In this document: piece after piece, positions 33,269-42,807 of the stretch
Position numbering within the stretch: the stretch's first letter is position 1
Layout of the letters: every line of letters starts with the position of its first letter
Source: Romboutsia hominis
GTDB taxonomy: Bacteria > Bacillota > Clostridia > Peptostreptococcales > Peptostreptococcaceae
Length of the DNA stretch: 64,000 bases
Direction of reading: 5' to 3'
NCBI RefSeq assembly: GCF_900002575.1
Contig: NZ_LN650648.1
Coordinates: 744,001-808,000 of the forward strand
The notes under the pieces: model-generated
What the model was told of the DNA's origin: nothing
Seen by the model: the letters and a program-made list of their open reading frames with translations, nothing else
Databases searched by the model: none
Translations under genes and position numbers: made by a program

Positions 33269-34510
33269 ATGAATTTAAATATGTCTATAAAAGCAATGAC
33301 TAATGCAAAAGAAAATACTTTAAAAAAAACAGAGGGAAGTAAAGATATAGTCAATTGTTTTTTTGGCGAAATAGAATCAAAGCTTGAAGATATGAGTTTA
33401 AATTTCAATACAGATGAATCTAATAAAAAAGACATTGATTTTAATCTCCTTCAAAATATAATATTTAACCTTAAATACATATATAATTTCGTAAATGATG
33501 AGTTAAAAGAAGGTAAAGATGTAGAAGGGTTAAATGAAAGTATCAATAATATACAAGTTATTTTTGATTCTATGAATATAGATAAAAATAATTTAGAAAT
33601 AAATATAAATAATAAAGAAGGATTAGAAACTTTAGAAAATACTTTAGGTGAAATTGAATTTAAGTCTAATTTATTAAGTAACAATGATAAAGATAAATTA
33701 AATGATTTATTAGAGAAAATAAATAATGATACAGAAAATATAATAAAAAAATTTGATATAAACGAAAACAAAAGTAGTAATAATATCAAATCAAAACCAA
33801 CTTCAAATAGCAATGAATTATTAAATAATGATTTTGAAGATACTAAAAATTATAAAAAAAATGACTTAATAAAGGAAACTAAGTATAGAGAATTAGAAAT
33901 TAATTCATTAATAAATAAAAAAAACTTAAATCAAAGTAGTAGTTTAGATAACAATGATCTACAAATAAGTAAGTTAGAAGACATCCTTAATAAAGGAAGC
34001 ATAGGAAATCTAAATACAAATAATATTTTAAAAAATGAAAATACATATAATTTAAATGATAGCTCAGTTAAAGAGATTAGAAAAATATTTATAAATGAAG
34101 ATATTATAAAAACAGTAAACTACTTAAAAAGAAGTGGTAATGAAGAAATAAAAATTAAAGTTAATCCAATAGAATTAGGAGAGATGACTATAAAACTTAT
34201 AAAGCATGGAGAAGAAAATAGTTTATCTATAACTGTTAGTAAAAATAATATATTTGACTTGGTAAATAAAAATATAAATGATATAACTAAACATTTGAAT
34301 GATATGAACATAAAAGTAAAAGATGTATCAATAAATATAAATTCAGAAAACCAAAATGTATTTTCAGACAATCTAAACCAAAATTTTAATAATAAAAATA
34401 GCCAGCAAGAAAGACAGAAAAATAACCAAAGACGTATAAGAGATATTATGTTAGAAGATATAAATGAAATCTCTAATATAGAAGAAGATAATCTAAATAT
34501 ATTAGTATAG
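33269..34510 (+). CDS. fliK: Hook-length control protein FliK
   Basis: A 413-residue protein. Its first 280 residues are polar, Asn/Lys/Asp-rich and poorly conserved, as expected for the ruler part. The C-terminal domain (about 295-375) carries the substrate-switch signature: IKVNPIELGEMTIKLIKHG, then SLSITVSKNNIFDLV and LNDMNIKVKDVSINI. A Gln/Asn-rich stretch and an acidic tail follow. It is exported and interacts with the FlhB part of the FliR-FlhB fusion. Confidence 0.9.
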   Translation: MNLNMSIKAMTNAKENTLKKTEGSKDIVNCFFGEIESKLEDMSLNFNTDESNKKDIDFNLLQNIIFNLKYIYNFVNDELKEGKDVEGLNESINNIQVIFDSMNIDKNNLEININNKEGLETLENTLGEIEFKSNLLSNNDKDKLNDLLEKINNDTENIIKKFDINENKSSNNIKSKPTSNSNELLNNDFEDTKNYKKNDLIKETKYRELEINSLINKKNLNQSSSLDNNDLQISKLEDILNKGSIGNLNTNNILKNENTYNLNDSSVKEIRKIFINEDIIKTVNYLKRSGNEEIKIKVNPIELGEMTIKLIKHGEENSLSITVSKNNIFDLVNKNINDITKHLNDMNIKVKDVSININSENQNVFSDNLNQNFNNKNSQQERQKNNQRRIRDIMLEDINEISNIEEDNLNILV

Positions 34511-34521
34511 GAGAATATAAA

Positions 34522-35052
34522 ATGAGTGGATTAGTAAGTATGAATAAACCAGATATAATAGGAAGTCAAAAAGTACCTAAAAATCAAAAAAGTCAAAAAA
34601 CAGAAAATAACACTCCTATAATAATGCCGGGGGAAGAAAATAACAAAGAATTATTTTTAAAAATGCTAGTTGCTCAAATGCAAAATCAAGATCCTTTTAA
34701 TCCTCAAGATCCCACTCAATATGTAACACAATTATCTCAATTTACTATGCTAGAACAGACAATGACTCTTAATCATAATATGAAACAAATGATGGGAATG
34801 ACTAGTGGGTTATTAACTAATTCAGCATTAAATTCTGCGACATCTTTAATAGGTAAGGAAGTCGAAATGAATGCCACAAAATTAGATGAAAGTTCAAATA
34901 ACACAAAGTCAGAAAATAAAACTATAAAAGGTATGGTAGAAGGTGTTCATATAAAAGATGGGACTGTATATATGGACGTAAAAGATAAAGATACAGGCGA
35001 AGTTGCATCTATTGAATATGCAGCTTTAATGAAAATAAATGAAAAAAATTAG
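34522..35052 (+). CDS. flgD: Hook cap / scaffolding protein FlgD
   Basis: A 176-residue hook assembly scaffold. The FlgD core FLKMLVAQMQNQDPFNPQDP, with TQYVTQLSQFTMLEQTM, is clear at residues 50-85. The C-terminal segment, GMVEGVHIKDGTVYMDVKD, is a short beta domain. It is between fliK and flgE as usual. Confidence 0.93.
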   Translation: MSGLVSMNKPDIIGSQKVPKNQKSQKTENNTPIIMPGEENNKELFLKMLVAQMQNQDPFNPQDPTQYVTQLSQFTMLEQTMTLNHNMKQMMGMTSGLLTNSALNSATSLIGKEVEMNATKLDESSNNTKSENKTIKGMVEGVHIKDGTVYMDVKDKDTGEVASIEYAALMKINEKN

Positions 35053-35073
35053 AAGTTAAGGGAGATTAGTTTT

Positions 35074-35943
35074 ATGTTAAGATCAATGTACTCAGGAATA
35101 AGCGGTATGAAAGCAAACCAAACTAAGATGGATGTTGTTGGTAATAATGTCGCGAATGTTGGAACAAGTGCATTTAAAAAAGAATCTGCAAGATTTTCTG
35201 ATGCTTTAAACCAAACATTTTTATATGCAAGTGCTCCAGGTGGAGTAATTGGTGGAGTAAACCCTGGACAAGTTGGTATAGGTACTAAAGTTAGTGGTAT
35301 CTTTAAAAATATGATACAGGGACCAATACAACCAACAGGAAGACCAACAGATTTAGCTATGGATGGAGATGGTTTTTTTACAGTTCAAACAGGAGTTAAT
35401 CAATATGCATATACAAGAGATGGATCATTTAGTCTAGATTTAAATGGTAATTTAGTAACAGCTGATGGTTATAAAGTATTAGGAGAGGATGGAAATCCTA
35501 TAGAAATACCAAAGGCAGTAGATGCAAATGGAAATCCAGCACCAGATGGAGCTAAGAATGTTAAAAAGGTATTATCTTTTAATATAGATAAGGAAGGTAA
35601 AATATCTTATTTATTAGAGGATGGTACAAAAATGCCATTAGTTGATAAAAATGGAAATATAGTTAAAGGAACACAGCAAAAACTTAAAATAGCAGTTTTT
35701 CAAAATCCAGAAGGATTAAAGTTATTAGGTGGAAATCTTTATTCAGAATCTGCAAACTCAGGACAACCGTTAAAGACAGCTGTTCATGGTCAAATTAACC
35801 AAGGAGCCATAGAAATGTCTAACGTAGATTTATCAGAAGAATTTACAGAAATGATAGTTACAACAAGAGCATTCCAAGCTTCTAGTAAAGTTATAACAAC
35901 TAGTGATGAATTATTACAAGAGATAATAAACCTTAAGAGATAA
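35074..35943 (+). CDS. flgE: Flagellar hook protein FlgE
   Basis: A 289-residue hook subunit. The N-terminus, MLRSMYSGISGMKANQTKMD, and VVGNNVANVGTSAFKKESAR are standard, as are PTDLAMDGDGFFTVQ in the middle and the C-terminal MSNVDLSEEFTEMIVTTRAF and QASSKVITTSDELLQEIINL. It is short compared with the 400-residue FlgE of enterobacteria, lacking most of the outer D2 domain. flbD, which often follows flgE in clostridia, is absent: motA begins 20 bases later. Confidence 0.93.
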   Translation: MLRSMYSGISGMKANQTKMDVVGNNVANVGTSAFKKESARFSDALNQTFLYASAPGGVIGGVNPGQVGIGTKVSGIFKNMIQGPIQPTGRPTDLAMDGDGFFTVQTGVNQYAYTRDGSFSLDLNGNLVTADGYKVLGEDGNPIEIPKAVDANGNPAPDGAKNVKKVLSFNIDKEGKISYLLEDGTKMPLVDKNGNIVKGTQQKLKIAVFQNPEGLKLLGGNLYSESANSGQPLKTAVHGQINQGAIEMSNVDLSEEFTEMIVTTRAFQASSKVITTSDELLQEIINLKR

Positions 35944-35963
35944 AAGAGGAGAAAGATAAAGAA

Positions 35964-36779
35964 ATGAAAAAGCTTGATATTTTAACACCAATAGGACTAG
36001 TGCTAGCTTTTGCTCTTGTAATGTTTGGAATATCTATGGGTGGGACTGGAATCAAACCATTTATAGATATGCCTTCTTTAGCAATAACATTAGGAGGATC
36101 ATTTTCTGCAGTATTAGTAACATTTTCGGTTGCTGATATAAAAAAGATTCCTAAGTACTTTAAGTTATGTACAACATCAAACAATTTATACAAGATGGAT
36201 TTAGTAGACCAGTTTAAAGAAATTTCTAAAAAGATAAGAAAAGATGGAGTACTAGCTATAGAAGAGGAAGTTTCGCAGATAGAAGATGAATTTTTAAAAA
36301 AAGGATTAGAATTAGTAATAGACGGTGTGGACACTGAAAGTATAAAAGAAATATTAGAAACAGAAATAGCAGAAAAAGAAGTACTTTATTCGGGTGGATC
36401 TAAAATGTTTAAAGTATGGGGATCTTATGCACCAGCATTTGGTATGGTTGGGACACTAATAGGTCTAATACAAATGCTTACAGACATGGGTTCTCCTGAA
36501 GTAATAGCAAGTGGTATGTCAAAAGCATTAATAACTACTTTTTACGGTGCATTATTCTCAAATGCAGTATTAAACCCTATAGGATTTAATATAGAGGGAA
36601 AAGGTGAAAAAGAAGTTGTATTTATGGAAATGATGATTTGTGGAATTAGCAGTATACAAAATGGAGAAAGTACAAGAGTAATAGAAGAAAAATTAATAGC
36701 ATTCTTAGATGAAAAAGAAAGAGCAAAATATTATAAAAGAGAAGGAAATGAAAAGGTAGCAGATTTAGATGGCGCGTAA
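35964..36779 (+). CDS. motA: Flagellar stator protein MotA
   Basis: A 271-residue inner-membrane protein with four membrane segments (two near residues 7-25 and 33-53, two near 145-205) and a cytoplasmic loop of about 90 residues that contacts FliG. Typical segments are IDMPSLAITLGGSFSAVLV and WGSYAPAFGMVGTLIGLIQM, with LITTFYGALFSNAVLNPIGF. It overlaps motB by 11 bases, which supports equal synthesis. Confidence 0.95.
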   Translation: MKKLDILTPIGLVLAFALVMFGISMGGTGIKPFIDMPSLAITLGGSFSAVLVTFSVADIKKIPKYFKLCTTSNNLYKMDLVDQFKEISKKIRKDGVLAIEEEVSQIEDEFLKKGLELVIDGVDTESIKEILETEIAEKEVLYSGGSKMFKVWGSYAPAFGMVGTLIGLIQMLTDMGSPEVIASGMSKALITTFYGALFSNAVLNPIGFNIEGKGEKEVVFMEMMICGISSIQNGESTRVIEEKLIAFLDEKERAKYYKREGNEKVADLDGA

Positions 36780-37476
36780 AAAAAAGAAAGGCGATGATGT
36801 CAATACAAATGCGTGGATGGACACATATGCCGATACAATAACTTTACTTCTTACATTTTTTATATTGCTATATTCAATGTCTGCAGTAGATACTCAAAAA
36901 CTTAATGAGTTAACTGCTGCATTAAAAAATTCACTTCAAGGAAGTACAAAAGTAACTGATTTAAAAAATATAGACCAGCTAAAGGTAGCTATAGAAAAAG
37001 ATAGAGATAAATTAGCATCAAAATACGAAGATTTATCTAAAAAATTAAATAAAATAATAGATGAAAAAGGTCTTAAAGATGACATAAAAGTTAGAGAAGA
37101 AGATAGGGGTATAGTATTACAATTAGGAGAAAATATATTATTTGACCCAGGAAAAGCAAATTTAAAAGAAGATAGAAAAAAAGTGTTAGATGGAATAACG
37201 AGTATAATAAAAAGCACTGATAATGACGTTTTAGTTGAAGGTCATACAGATGATGTTCCTATGCATAATAAAGAGTTTGCTTCTAACTGGGAACTATCAA
37301 CTGCAAGAGCTGTAGGTGTAGTTGAATATTTCGTAGATGAGCAAAAACTAGATCCTATTAGATTCTCTGCAAAAGGATATGGAGAATTTAAACCATTAGT
37401 TAAAAATGATACACCAGAACACAGGGCAACAAATAGGAGGGTAGATATTTTAATTGTTGAGCAAAAGGAGAAGTGA
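36769..37476 (+). CDS. motB: Flagellar stator protein MotB
   Basis: A 235-residue protein: a basic N-terminus (MARKKKKGDD), one membrane helix with the ion-binding Asp22 in TYADTITLLLTFFILLYS, a plug/linker, and a C-terminal OmpA-like peptidoglycan-binding domain with VLVEGHTDDVPMHNKEFASN and NWELSTARAVGVVEYF. It anchors the stator to the wall. The residues around Asp22 do not by themselves prove proton or sodium use. Confidence 0.95.
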   Translation: MARKKKKGDDVNTNAWMDTYADTITLLLTFFILLYSMSAVDTQKLNELTAALKNSLQGSTKVTDLKNIDQLKVAIEKDRDKLASKYEDLSKKLNKIIDEKGLKDDIKVREEDRGIVLQLGENILFDPGKANLKEDRKKVLDGITSIIKSTDNDVLVEGHTDDVPMHNKEFASNWELSTARAVGVVEYFVDEQKLDPIRFSAKGYGEFKPLVKNDTPEHRATNRRVDILIVEQKEK

Positions 37477-37487
37477 TAATAAACATC

Positions 37488-37949
37488 ATGGATAATATGT
37501 TGCAATATATAATAAATTTATTGATATTTGTACCACTAATTTTAATCTTAATAGTAGTTTCTTTAAGATTAAGTAAAGCAAGTATGTCAACTATTGCAGG
37601 CAAAAAATATACTAAAGTTTTAGAAGTTACAAATTTAAAAAAAGACATAGATTTATTTGTTTTAAAGATAGGTGATGAGGGATGTGTATTAGTATCATCA
37701 CCTTCTAAAGTAGATAAAATTAAGGATTTAACTAAAGAAGAAATAAATTCAATAGAAAAAATAAAAGATGATTCTGAAATAAACTTAGGGCAGTTTACTC
37801 CAAGATATAAGAAATTTAATTTTTTTGGAAATAAATCAAAATATAAAAGCCTTAAAGTAAATAAATCAGATTATAATAATTTAAATCTTAGTAAATACAA
37901 GATAGATAAATTAAACTTAAAGAGGAATAAATATGGAAGATTTCGCTAG
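37488..37949 (+). CDS. fliO: FliO/FliZ-like flagellar export assembly protein
   Basis: A protein of about 153 residues with one N-terminal membrane helix (INLLIFVPLILILIVVSLRL) and a basic cytoplasmic tail. The position between motB and fliP is that of FliO/FliZ, which helps FliP form its ring. The start is uncertain. GTG at 37473 is too close to the AAAGGAG site, ATG at 37488 is 17 bases from it, and ATG at 37497 is further still. The 3' end overlaps fliP by 17 bases. Sequence conservation is low, so the call is mainly by topology and context. Confidence 0.72.
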   Translation: MDNMLQYIINLLIFVPLILILIVVSLRLSKASMSTIAGKKYTKVLEVTNLKKDIDLFVLKIGDEGCVLVSSPSKVDKIKDLTKEEINSIEKIKDDSEINLGQFTPRYKKFNFFGNKSKYKSLKVNKSDYNNLNLSKYKIDKLNLKRNKYGRFR

Positions 37950-38601
37950 TATGATGTTAAAAAATCAGCAACATTTAGCTCCTTTAATAAAATTATTTAT
38001 AGTTTTAACATTTTTAATGTTTTTGCCAACTGTAATATTTATGATGACAAGCTTTGTTAGAATAATTATTACACTCTCATTTTTAAAATCAGCATTAGGA
38101 GCACAGCAATCTATACCTAATCAGATTTTAATTGGTATAGCCATGGCACTTACCATATTTATAATGGCACCTACTATAAGTGATATAAATAAAACTGCAA
38201 TAAAACCTTATATGGAAAAAAAGGTTGAATTTAAAGAAGCTATAGAAAAAGCTGAAGTACCTGTAAGAAAATTTTTATTAAAGCAGACAAGAGAAAAAGA
38301 TATAAAATTATTTTTAGAAATGTCTAATATGGATGGAAAAAAAGTCACAAGAGATGATATTCCATTATATATATTAGTCCCGGCATTTGCTATAAGTGAA
38401 TTAAAAACAGCTTTTCAAATAGGATTTTTAATATATTTACCATTTTTATTAATAGATTTAGTGGTATCAAGCACACTTATGTCTATGGGGATGTTTATGC
38501 TCCCTCCGGTTATGATTTCATTACCTTTTAAATTACTATTATTTATTATGGTAGATGGATGGAATTTATTAATAAAATCTTTACTTTTAAGCTTTAAATA
38601 A
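37933..38601 (+). CDS. fliP: Flagellar export gate protein FliP
   Basis: A 222-residue polytopic export gate subunit. The signatures VIFMMTSFVRIIITLSFLKS with ALGAQQSIPNQILIGIAMAL are near the N-terminus and PLYILVPAFAISELKTAFQI, then LVVSSTLMSMGMFMLPPVMI, near the C-terminus. No cleavable signal peptide is evident, unlike in many Gram-negative FliP. It starts inside fliO. Confidence 0.95.
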   Translation: MEDFASMMLKNQQHLAPLIKLFIVLTFLMFLPTVIFMMTSFVRIIITLSFLKSALGAQQSIPNQILIGIAMALTIFIMAPTISDINKTAIKPYMEKKVEFKEAIEKAEVPVRKFLLKQTREKDIKLFLEMSNMDGKKVTRDDIPLYILVPAFAISELKTAFQIGFLIYLPFLLIDLVVSSTLMSMGMFMLPPVMISLPFKLLLFIMVDGWNLLIKSLLLSFK

Positions 38602-38614
38602 TGAGGAGAATATT

Positions 38615-38884
38615 ATGAATGAAACTATGGTAATGAGTATAGTAAAAGAAGCATTATATACAAGTATGTTGGTGGGAGGCCCAATTCTTATACTATCTTT
38701 AGTTGTTGGACTACTAGTAAGTGTATTTCAAGCAACTACTCAGATTCAAGAACAAACATTAACTTTTGTACCTAAGTTGATAGTTATAGCATTAACATTA
38801 GCTTTAGGTGGAAATTGGATGTTGCAGGAACTTATAAAATTTACAACAAAAATAATGAGTATAATAGCTAATATAAAAGGATAA
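38615..38884 (+). CDS. fliQ: Flagellar export gate protein FliQ
   Basis: An 89-residue protein with two membrane helices. The pattern VGGPILILSLVVGLLVSVFQ followed by ATTQIQEQTLTFVPKLIVI is diagnostic for FliQ. It stands between fliP and the fliR-flhB fusion, with GAGGAG as ribosome site. Confidence 0.95.
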   Translation: MNETMVMSIVKEALYTSMLVGGPILILSLVVGLLVSVFQATTQIQEQTLTFVPKLIVIALTLALGGNWMLQELIKFTTKIMSIIANIKG

Positions 38885-38888
38885 AAAA

Positions 38889-40715
38889 TTGATATTTATA
38901 TTTATTAGAATAATAACCTTTTTTGCTATCATAAATGTAATATTTCCTGCAGGAACACCAAATATATTTAAAGTAGTATTTTCATTATTTATGTCTACAA
39001 TAATAGCTTTTTCGGTACATGTAAATGTACACATTACTACAGTTTTACAATTAATAAATTACAGTGTAGTTGAAATAGTAACAGGATTAGTATTAGGATT
39101 TATAACAAGTTTGTGTTTTAATAGCTTAAAAATTGTAGGTAGCTTAATAGATCAACAGTTAGGATTATCTATGATAAACATATATGATCCTAACAGTAAA
39201 AATCAATCAACACTTATAGAAAATATAATGTATTGGATAGGTATTTTGGTATTTTTTACTATGAACGGACACCATAGTTTAATAGAAGGAATACAACATA
39301 GCTTCGAGATAATACCTGTAGGAAAATCTATACTAATTGGAAATTTCAATTACGTAATAAATGTATTTATTGAATATTTTGCAATTGGTTTTAAAATAGC
39401 AGTTCCTATTGTACTTTGCTTAATAATAACTGAGATAATAATGGGATTAATATCAAGAAGTGTTCCACAATTTAATGTAATGGTTATAGGAATGCCAATT
39501 AAACTTTTAGTAGGAATAGCAGTTTTTATTATAGGAATGCCATTTATACTAAAAGAAATTCATAACTTATTTAATCAATTACCATCTATACTAGATGGAA
39601 CTTTAAAAGTAAAGCATGGAGTGTTAAGCTCTATTGGACCTGTAGGTATGATTTTATCTTCTAGTGGTGATAAAACAGAAGAACCTACATCAAAGAAAAA
39701 GAAAGACGCTAGAAAAAAGGGTAATGTAGCTAAAAGTAAAGAAGTAACAACTGCAATAACCCTAATAGCCATATTATTTATAATTGGTACAATGTCAAAT
39801 TATATGATATCAGATTTTAAAAATAATATAATACATTATTTAAGTAATAATTTTAAATTTAATATGGATTATAACATATTGCACACTTTGACAGTAAATT
39901 TAATAATTTCATTTATGAAGTTATTTTTACCAATAGGATTGATAATAATTGTATTTTCTGTAATAGGAAATGTTATGCAAACAGGGTTTATGTTTAACTT
40001 TGAGAGCATTAAGCCAAAATTTTCAAAACTTAATCCAATAAATGGATTTAAAAATATGTTTTCTATGAAATCTGTAGGAATGTTGATTAAAAGTATAGTT
40101 GTAATAGCTGTACTTTTTGAAATAGGATACAGTTTTATGAAAAAAAATTTCGAATTAATAATGAACAGTGGAGACATACATCTTCCATACCTTATATACA
40201 CTATAGTAAATATAATAAAAGATTTACTAATAAATATAGTTTTAGCAGTAGTAATAATAGCAGTAATTGATTTTGTATATCAAAAGTATAGTTACAGAAA
40301 AAGTCTAAAAATGACTAAACAGGAAGTAAAAGAGGAATTTAAGCAAGTTGAAGGAGATCCTCATATAAAAGGAAAGATAAAACAAAGACAAAGAGAAATG
40401 GCTAGTAAGAGAATGATGCAAGCTGTTCCATCAGCTACCGTAATAGTAACAAATCCAACACACATATCTATAGCAATAAGGTATGAAAGAGGAAAAGATA
40501 CAACTCCTATAGTTGTTGCAAAAGGAGCTGATGTAGTAGCATTTAAAATAAGAGAAATAGCCAAGGAACATGATATACCTATTTTAGAAAATAAACCTCT
40601 AGCAAGACTTATATATAAAGAGGTAGAAATAGATCAAGAAATACCAGAAGAAATGTATCAAGCAGTAGCAGAAGTATTAGTGGCTGTTTATAAAATTAAA
40701 AATAAATACAAATAG
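38889..40715 (+). CDS. fliR-flhB: FliR-FlhB fusion, flagellar export gate and substrate switch
   Basis: A 608-residue natural fusion. Residues 1 to about 255 are FliR (polytopic, with LVLGFITSLCFNSLKIVGSL, then GLSMINIYDPNSKNQST). FlhB starts near residue 259 as DKTEEPTSKKKKDARKKGNV with VAKSKEVTTAITL. Four FlhB membrane helices follow, then the autocleaving NPTH motif (Asn522-His525) in VIVTNPTHISIAIRYERG, and a C-terminal tail that switches export from hook to filament substrates. The start is TTG at 38889, four bases after fliQ. A FliR-FlhB fusion is known in C. difficile, so this is real rather than a sequencing error. Confidence 0.95.
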   Translation: MIFIFIRIITFFAIINVIFPAGTPNIFKVVFSLFMSTIIAFSVHVNVHITTVLQLINYSVVEIVTGLVLGFITSLCFNSLKIVGSLIDQQLGLSMINIYDPNSKNQSTLIENIMYWIGILVFFTMNGHHSLIEGIQHSFEIIPVGKSILIGNFNYVINVFIEYFAIGFKIAVPIVLCLIITEIIMGLISRSVPQFNVMVIGMPIKLLVGIAVFIIGMPFILKEIHNLFNQLPSILDGTLKVKHGVLSSIGPVGMILSSSGDKTEEPTSKKKKDARKKGNVAKSKEVTTAITLIAILFIIGTMSNYMISDFKNNIIHYLSNNFKFNMDYNILHTLTVNLIISFMKLFLPIGLIIIVFSVIGNVMQTGFMFNFESIKPKFSKLNPINGFKNMFSMKSVGMLIKSIVVIAVLFEIGYSFMKKNFELIMNSGDIHLPYLIYTIVNIIKDLLINIVLAVVIIAVIDFVYQKYSYRKSLKMTKQEVKEEFKQVEGDPHIKGKIKQRQREMASKRMMQAVPSATVIVTNPTHISIAIRYERGKDTTPIVVAKGADVVAFKIREIAKEHDIPILENKPLARLIYKEVEIDQEIPEEMYQAVAEVLVAVYKIKNKYK

Positions 40716-40732
40716 TTAAAAAGAGGTCATAG

Positions 40733-42790
40733 ATGGAAAAACTAGATTTGAAGAAAAGATTTGATATAATAGTAGGATTTGGAATAATCGGCATTGTTTT
40801 AATGATAATAATACCACTACCTCCATTTCTATTGGATGTAATGCTAACATTAAATATAGCATTTTCATTACTAATATTATTACTTACACTTTTTTCAACT
40901 AATATATTACAACTATCAATATTTCCTACTATATTGCTTGTTACAACCTTATTTAGACTAGCTCTAAATATATCATCTACAAGACTTATATTAGGGCAAG
41001 GTTATGCAGGAAATGTAATAGAATCATTTGGAAGTTTCGTTGTAGGTGGCAATTATGTAGTTGGAGTAATAATATTTTTAATTATAATAATTATTCAGTT
41101 TATAGTCATAACAAATGGTTCAAGTAGAGTCTCTGAAGTTTCAGCAAGATTTACTCTTGATGCCATGCCAGGTAAACAAATGAGTATAGATGCTGATTTA
41201 AACTCAGGTACAATAGATGAAAAAACGGCAAGAATTAGAAGAAGAGAATTACAACAAGAAGCAGATTTCTATGGAGCTATGGATGGAGCATCTAAATTCG
41301 TAAAGGGAGATGCTATAGCAGGTATAATAATAACAACTATAAATGTATTAGGTGGAATTATTATAGGTGTTATAATGCTTGGGATGAGTTTTTCAGAATC
41401 TGTGCAAACATATATTAGACTTACAATAGGAGATGGTCTAGTTAGTCAAATACCAGCACTATTAATATCTACATCAGCAGGTATATTAGTAACTAGATCA
41501 GACTCAGATGAAAGTTTTGGAAATTTACTAGGAAAACAATTAATATCTATACCAAAAGCTATAGGAATGACAGGAATAGTTCTTATAGTATTAGGTTTTT
41601 TACCAGGGCTTCCAAAACTATCATTTTTCTCATTAGGTATAGGAGCAGTAGGAATTTCGTTTTTATTAAATAAAGCAGAAAAAGAAAAAGAAGCAGAATC
41701 TTATGACTTAGAATATAAAGAAGAAGATGCTCAAGCTAGTTTAGAAAACGCAGAAGATGTATCTAAGTTAATAAATGTAGAACCTATAGAAGTAGAAATA
41801 GGATATGGTCTAATTCCCCTAGTAGATGAAAGTAATGGAGGAGACTTACTACAAAGAATTGTATCAGTAAGAAGACAATGTGCTATTGATATGGGTATAA
41901 TAGTTCAACCAATAAGAATAAGAGATAATTTACAGCTAAATTCAAATCAATATAGTATAAAAATAAAAGGAATTGCAGTAGCAACATATGATTTAATGCC
42001 ATCTATGTTACTTTGTATGAATCCAATGGGAATAGATTCAAGTATAGAAGGTATACAAACAAAAGAACCTACATTTGGCCTTGATGCTTTATGGATAAAT
42101 AAAGATAAAGCAGAAGAAGCAGAATTATATGGGTTTACAGTTGTAGATCCTACTACAATTTTAGTAACACATCTATTAGAAGTTATAAAGTCGAAGTCTC
42201 ATGAACTTTTAGGACGACAAGAAGTTAAAGAAATAATAGATGAAACAAAAGAAAGATATAGTGCTGTTGTTGAAGAGCTAATTCCGGATTTAATGACATT
42301 AGGTGAAATTCAAAAGGTATTTAAAAACCTTCTTAAAGAAAAAATTGCTATAAAAGATAGAGTAACTATTTTAGAAACTTTGGCAGATAATGCAAGAAAT
42401 ACTAAAGATATAGAACTTTTAACCGAATATGTAAGAATGGCAATGAGTAGAAGCATATGCTCGGAATTAATAGATGAGGATAACTCTATTACAGTAGCTA
42501 CATTATCTATGGAAATAGAAAATTTAATCGGAAATAATCTTCAAAGGTCAGTAAATGGAACATATCCAGCTATAGACCCAGACACTACTAATAAAATATT
42601 TAATAGTATACAAATGACAATAGAAGAAATTAACTTTACGAATAACAGACCAGTATTACTGGTATCACCAAAGATAAGAGCACCTTTTAGAAAATTAGTT
42701 GAGATTGTATTTCCAAATGTCTCAGTACTATCTCTTAATGAAGTTCCAAGTGATATTCAGATAAAAGCTCAAGGTGTAGTAAATATATAA
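40733..42790 (+). CDS. flhA: Flagellar export gate protein FlhA
   Basis: A 685-residue protein: an N-terminal half with about eight membrane segments including TTLFRLALNISSTRLILGQG, and the family signature RFTLDAMPGKQMSIDADLNS. The cytoplasmic half (from about residue 330) forms the export ring that docks chaperone-substrate complexes. The usual clostridial followers flhF and flhG are missing; the sigma factor gene begins 17 bases later. Confidence 0.96.
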   Translation: MEKLDLKKRFDIIVGFGIIGIVLMIIIPLPPFLLDVMLTLNIAFSLLILLLTLFSTNILQLSIFPTILLVTTLFRLALNISSTRLILGQGYAGNVIESFGSFVVGGNYVVGVIIFLIIIIIQFIVITNGSSRVSEVSARFTLDAMPGKQMSIDADLNSGTIDEKTARIRRRELQQEADFYGAMDGASKFVKGDAIAGIIITTINVLGGIIIGVIMLGMSFSESVQTYIRLTIGDGLVSQIPALLISTSAGILVTRSDSDESFGNLLGKQLISIPKAIGMTGIVLIVLGFLPGLPKLSFFSLGIGAVGISFLLNKAEKEKEAESYDLEYKEEDAQASLENAEDVSKLINVEPIEVEIGYGLIPLVDESNGGDLLQRIVSVRRQCAIDMGIIVQPIRIRDNLQLNSNQYSIKIKGIAVATYDLMPSMLLCMNPMGIDSSIEGIQTKEPTFGLDALWINKDKAEEAELYGFTVVDPTTILVTHLLEVIKSKSHELLGRQEVKEIIDETKERYSAVVEELIPDLMTLGEIQKVFKNLLKEKIAIKDRVTILETLADNARNTKDIELLTEYVRMAMSRSICSELIDEDNSITVATLSMEIENLIGNNLQRSVNGTYPAIDPDTTNKIFNSIQMTIEEINFTNNRPVLLVSPKIRAPFRKLVEIVFPNVSVLSLNEVPSDIQIKAQGVVNI

Positions 42791-42807
42791 TATGGAGGAA
42801 TGTAATA

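Noticed and set aside
38889-40715. fliR-flhB as a frame error that removed a stop codon
   Set aside because: The junction reads smoothly into a normal FlhB start, and the same fusion is known in C. difficile.
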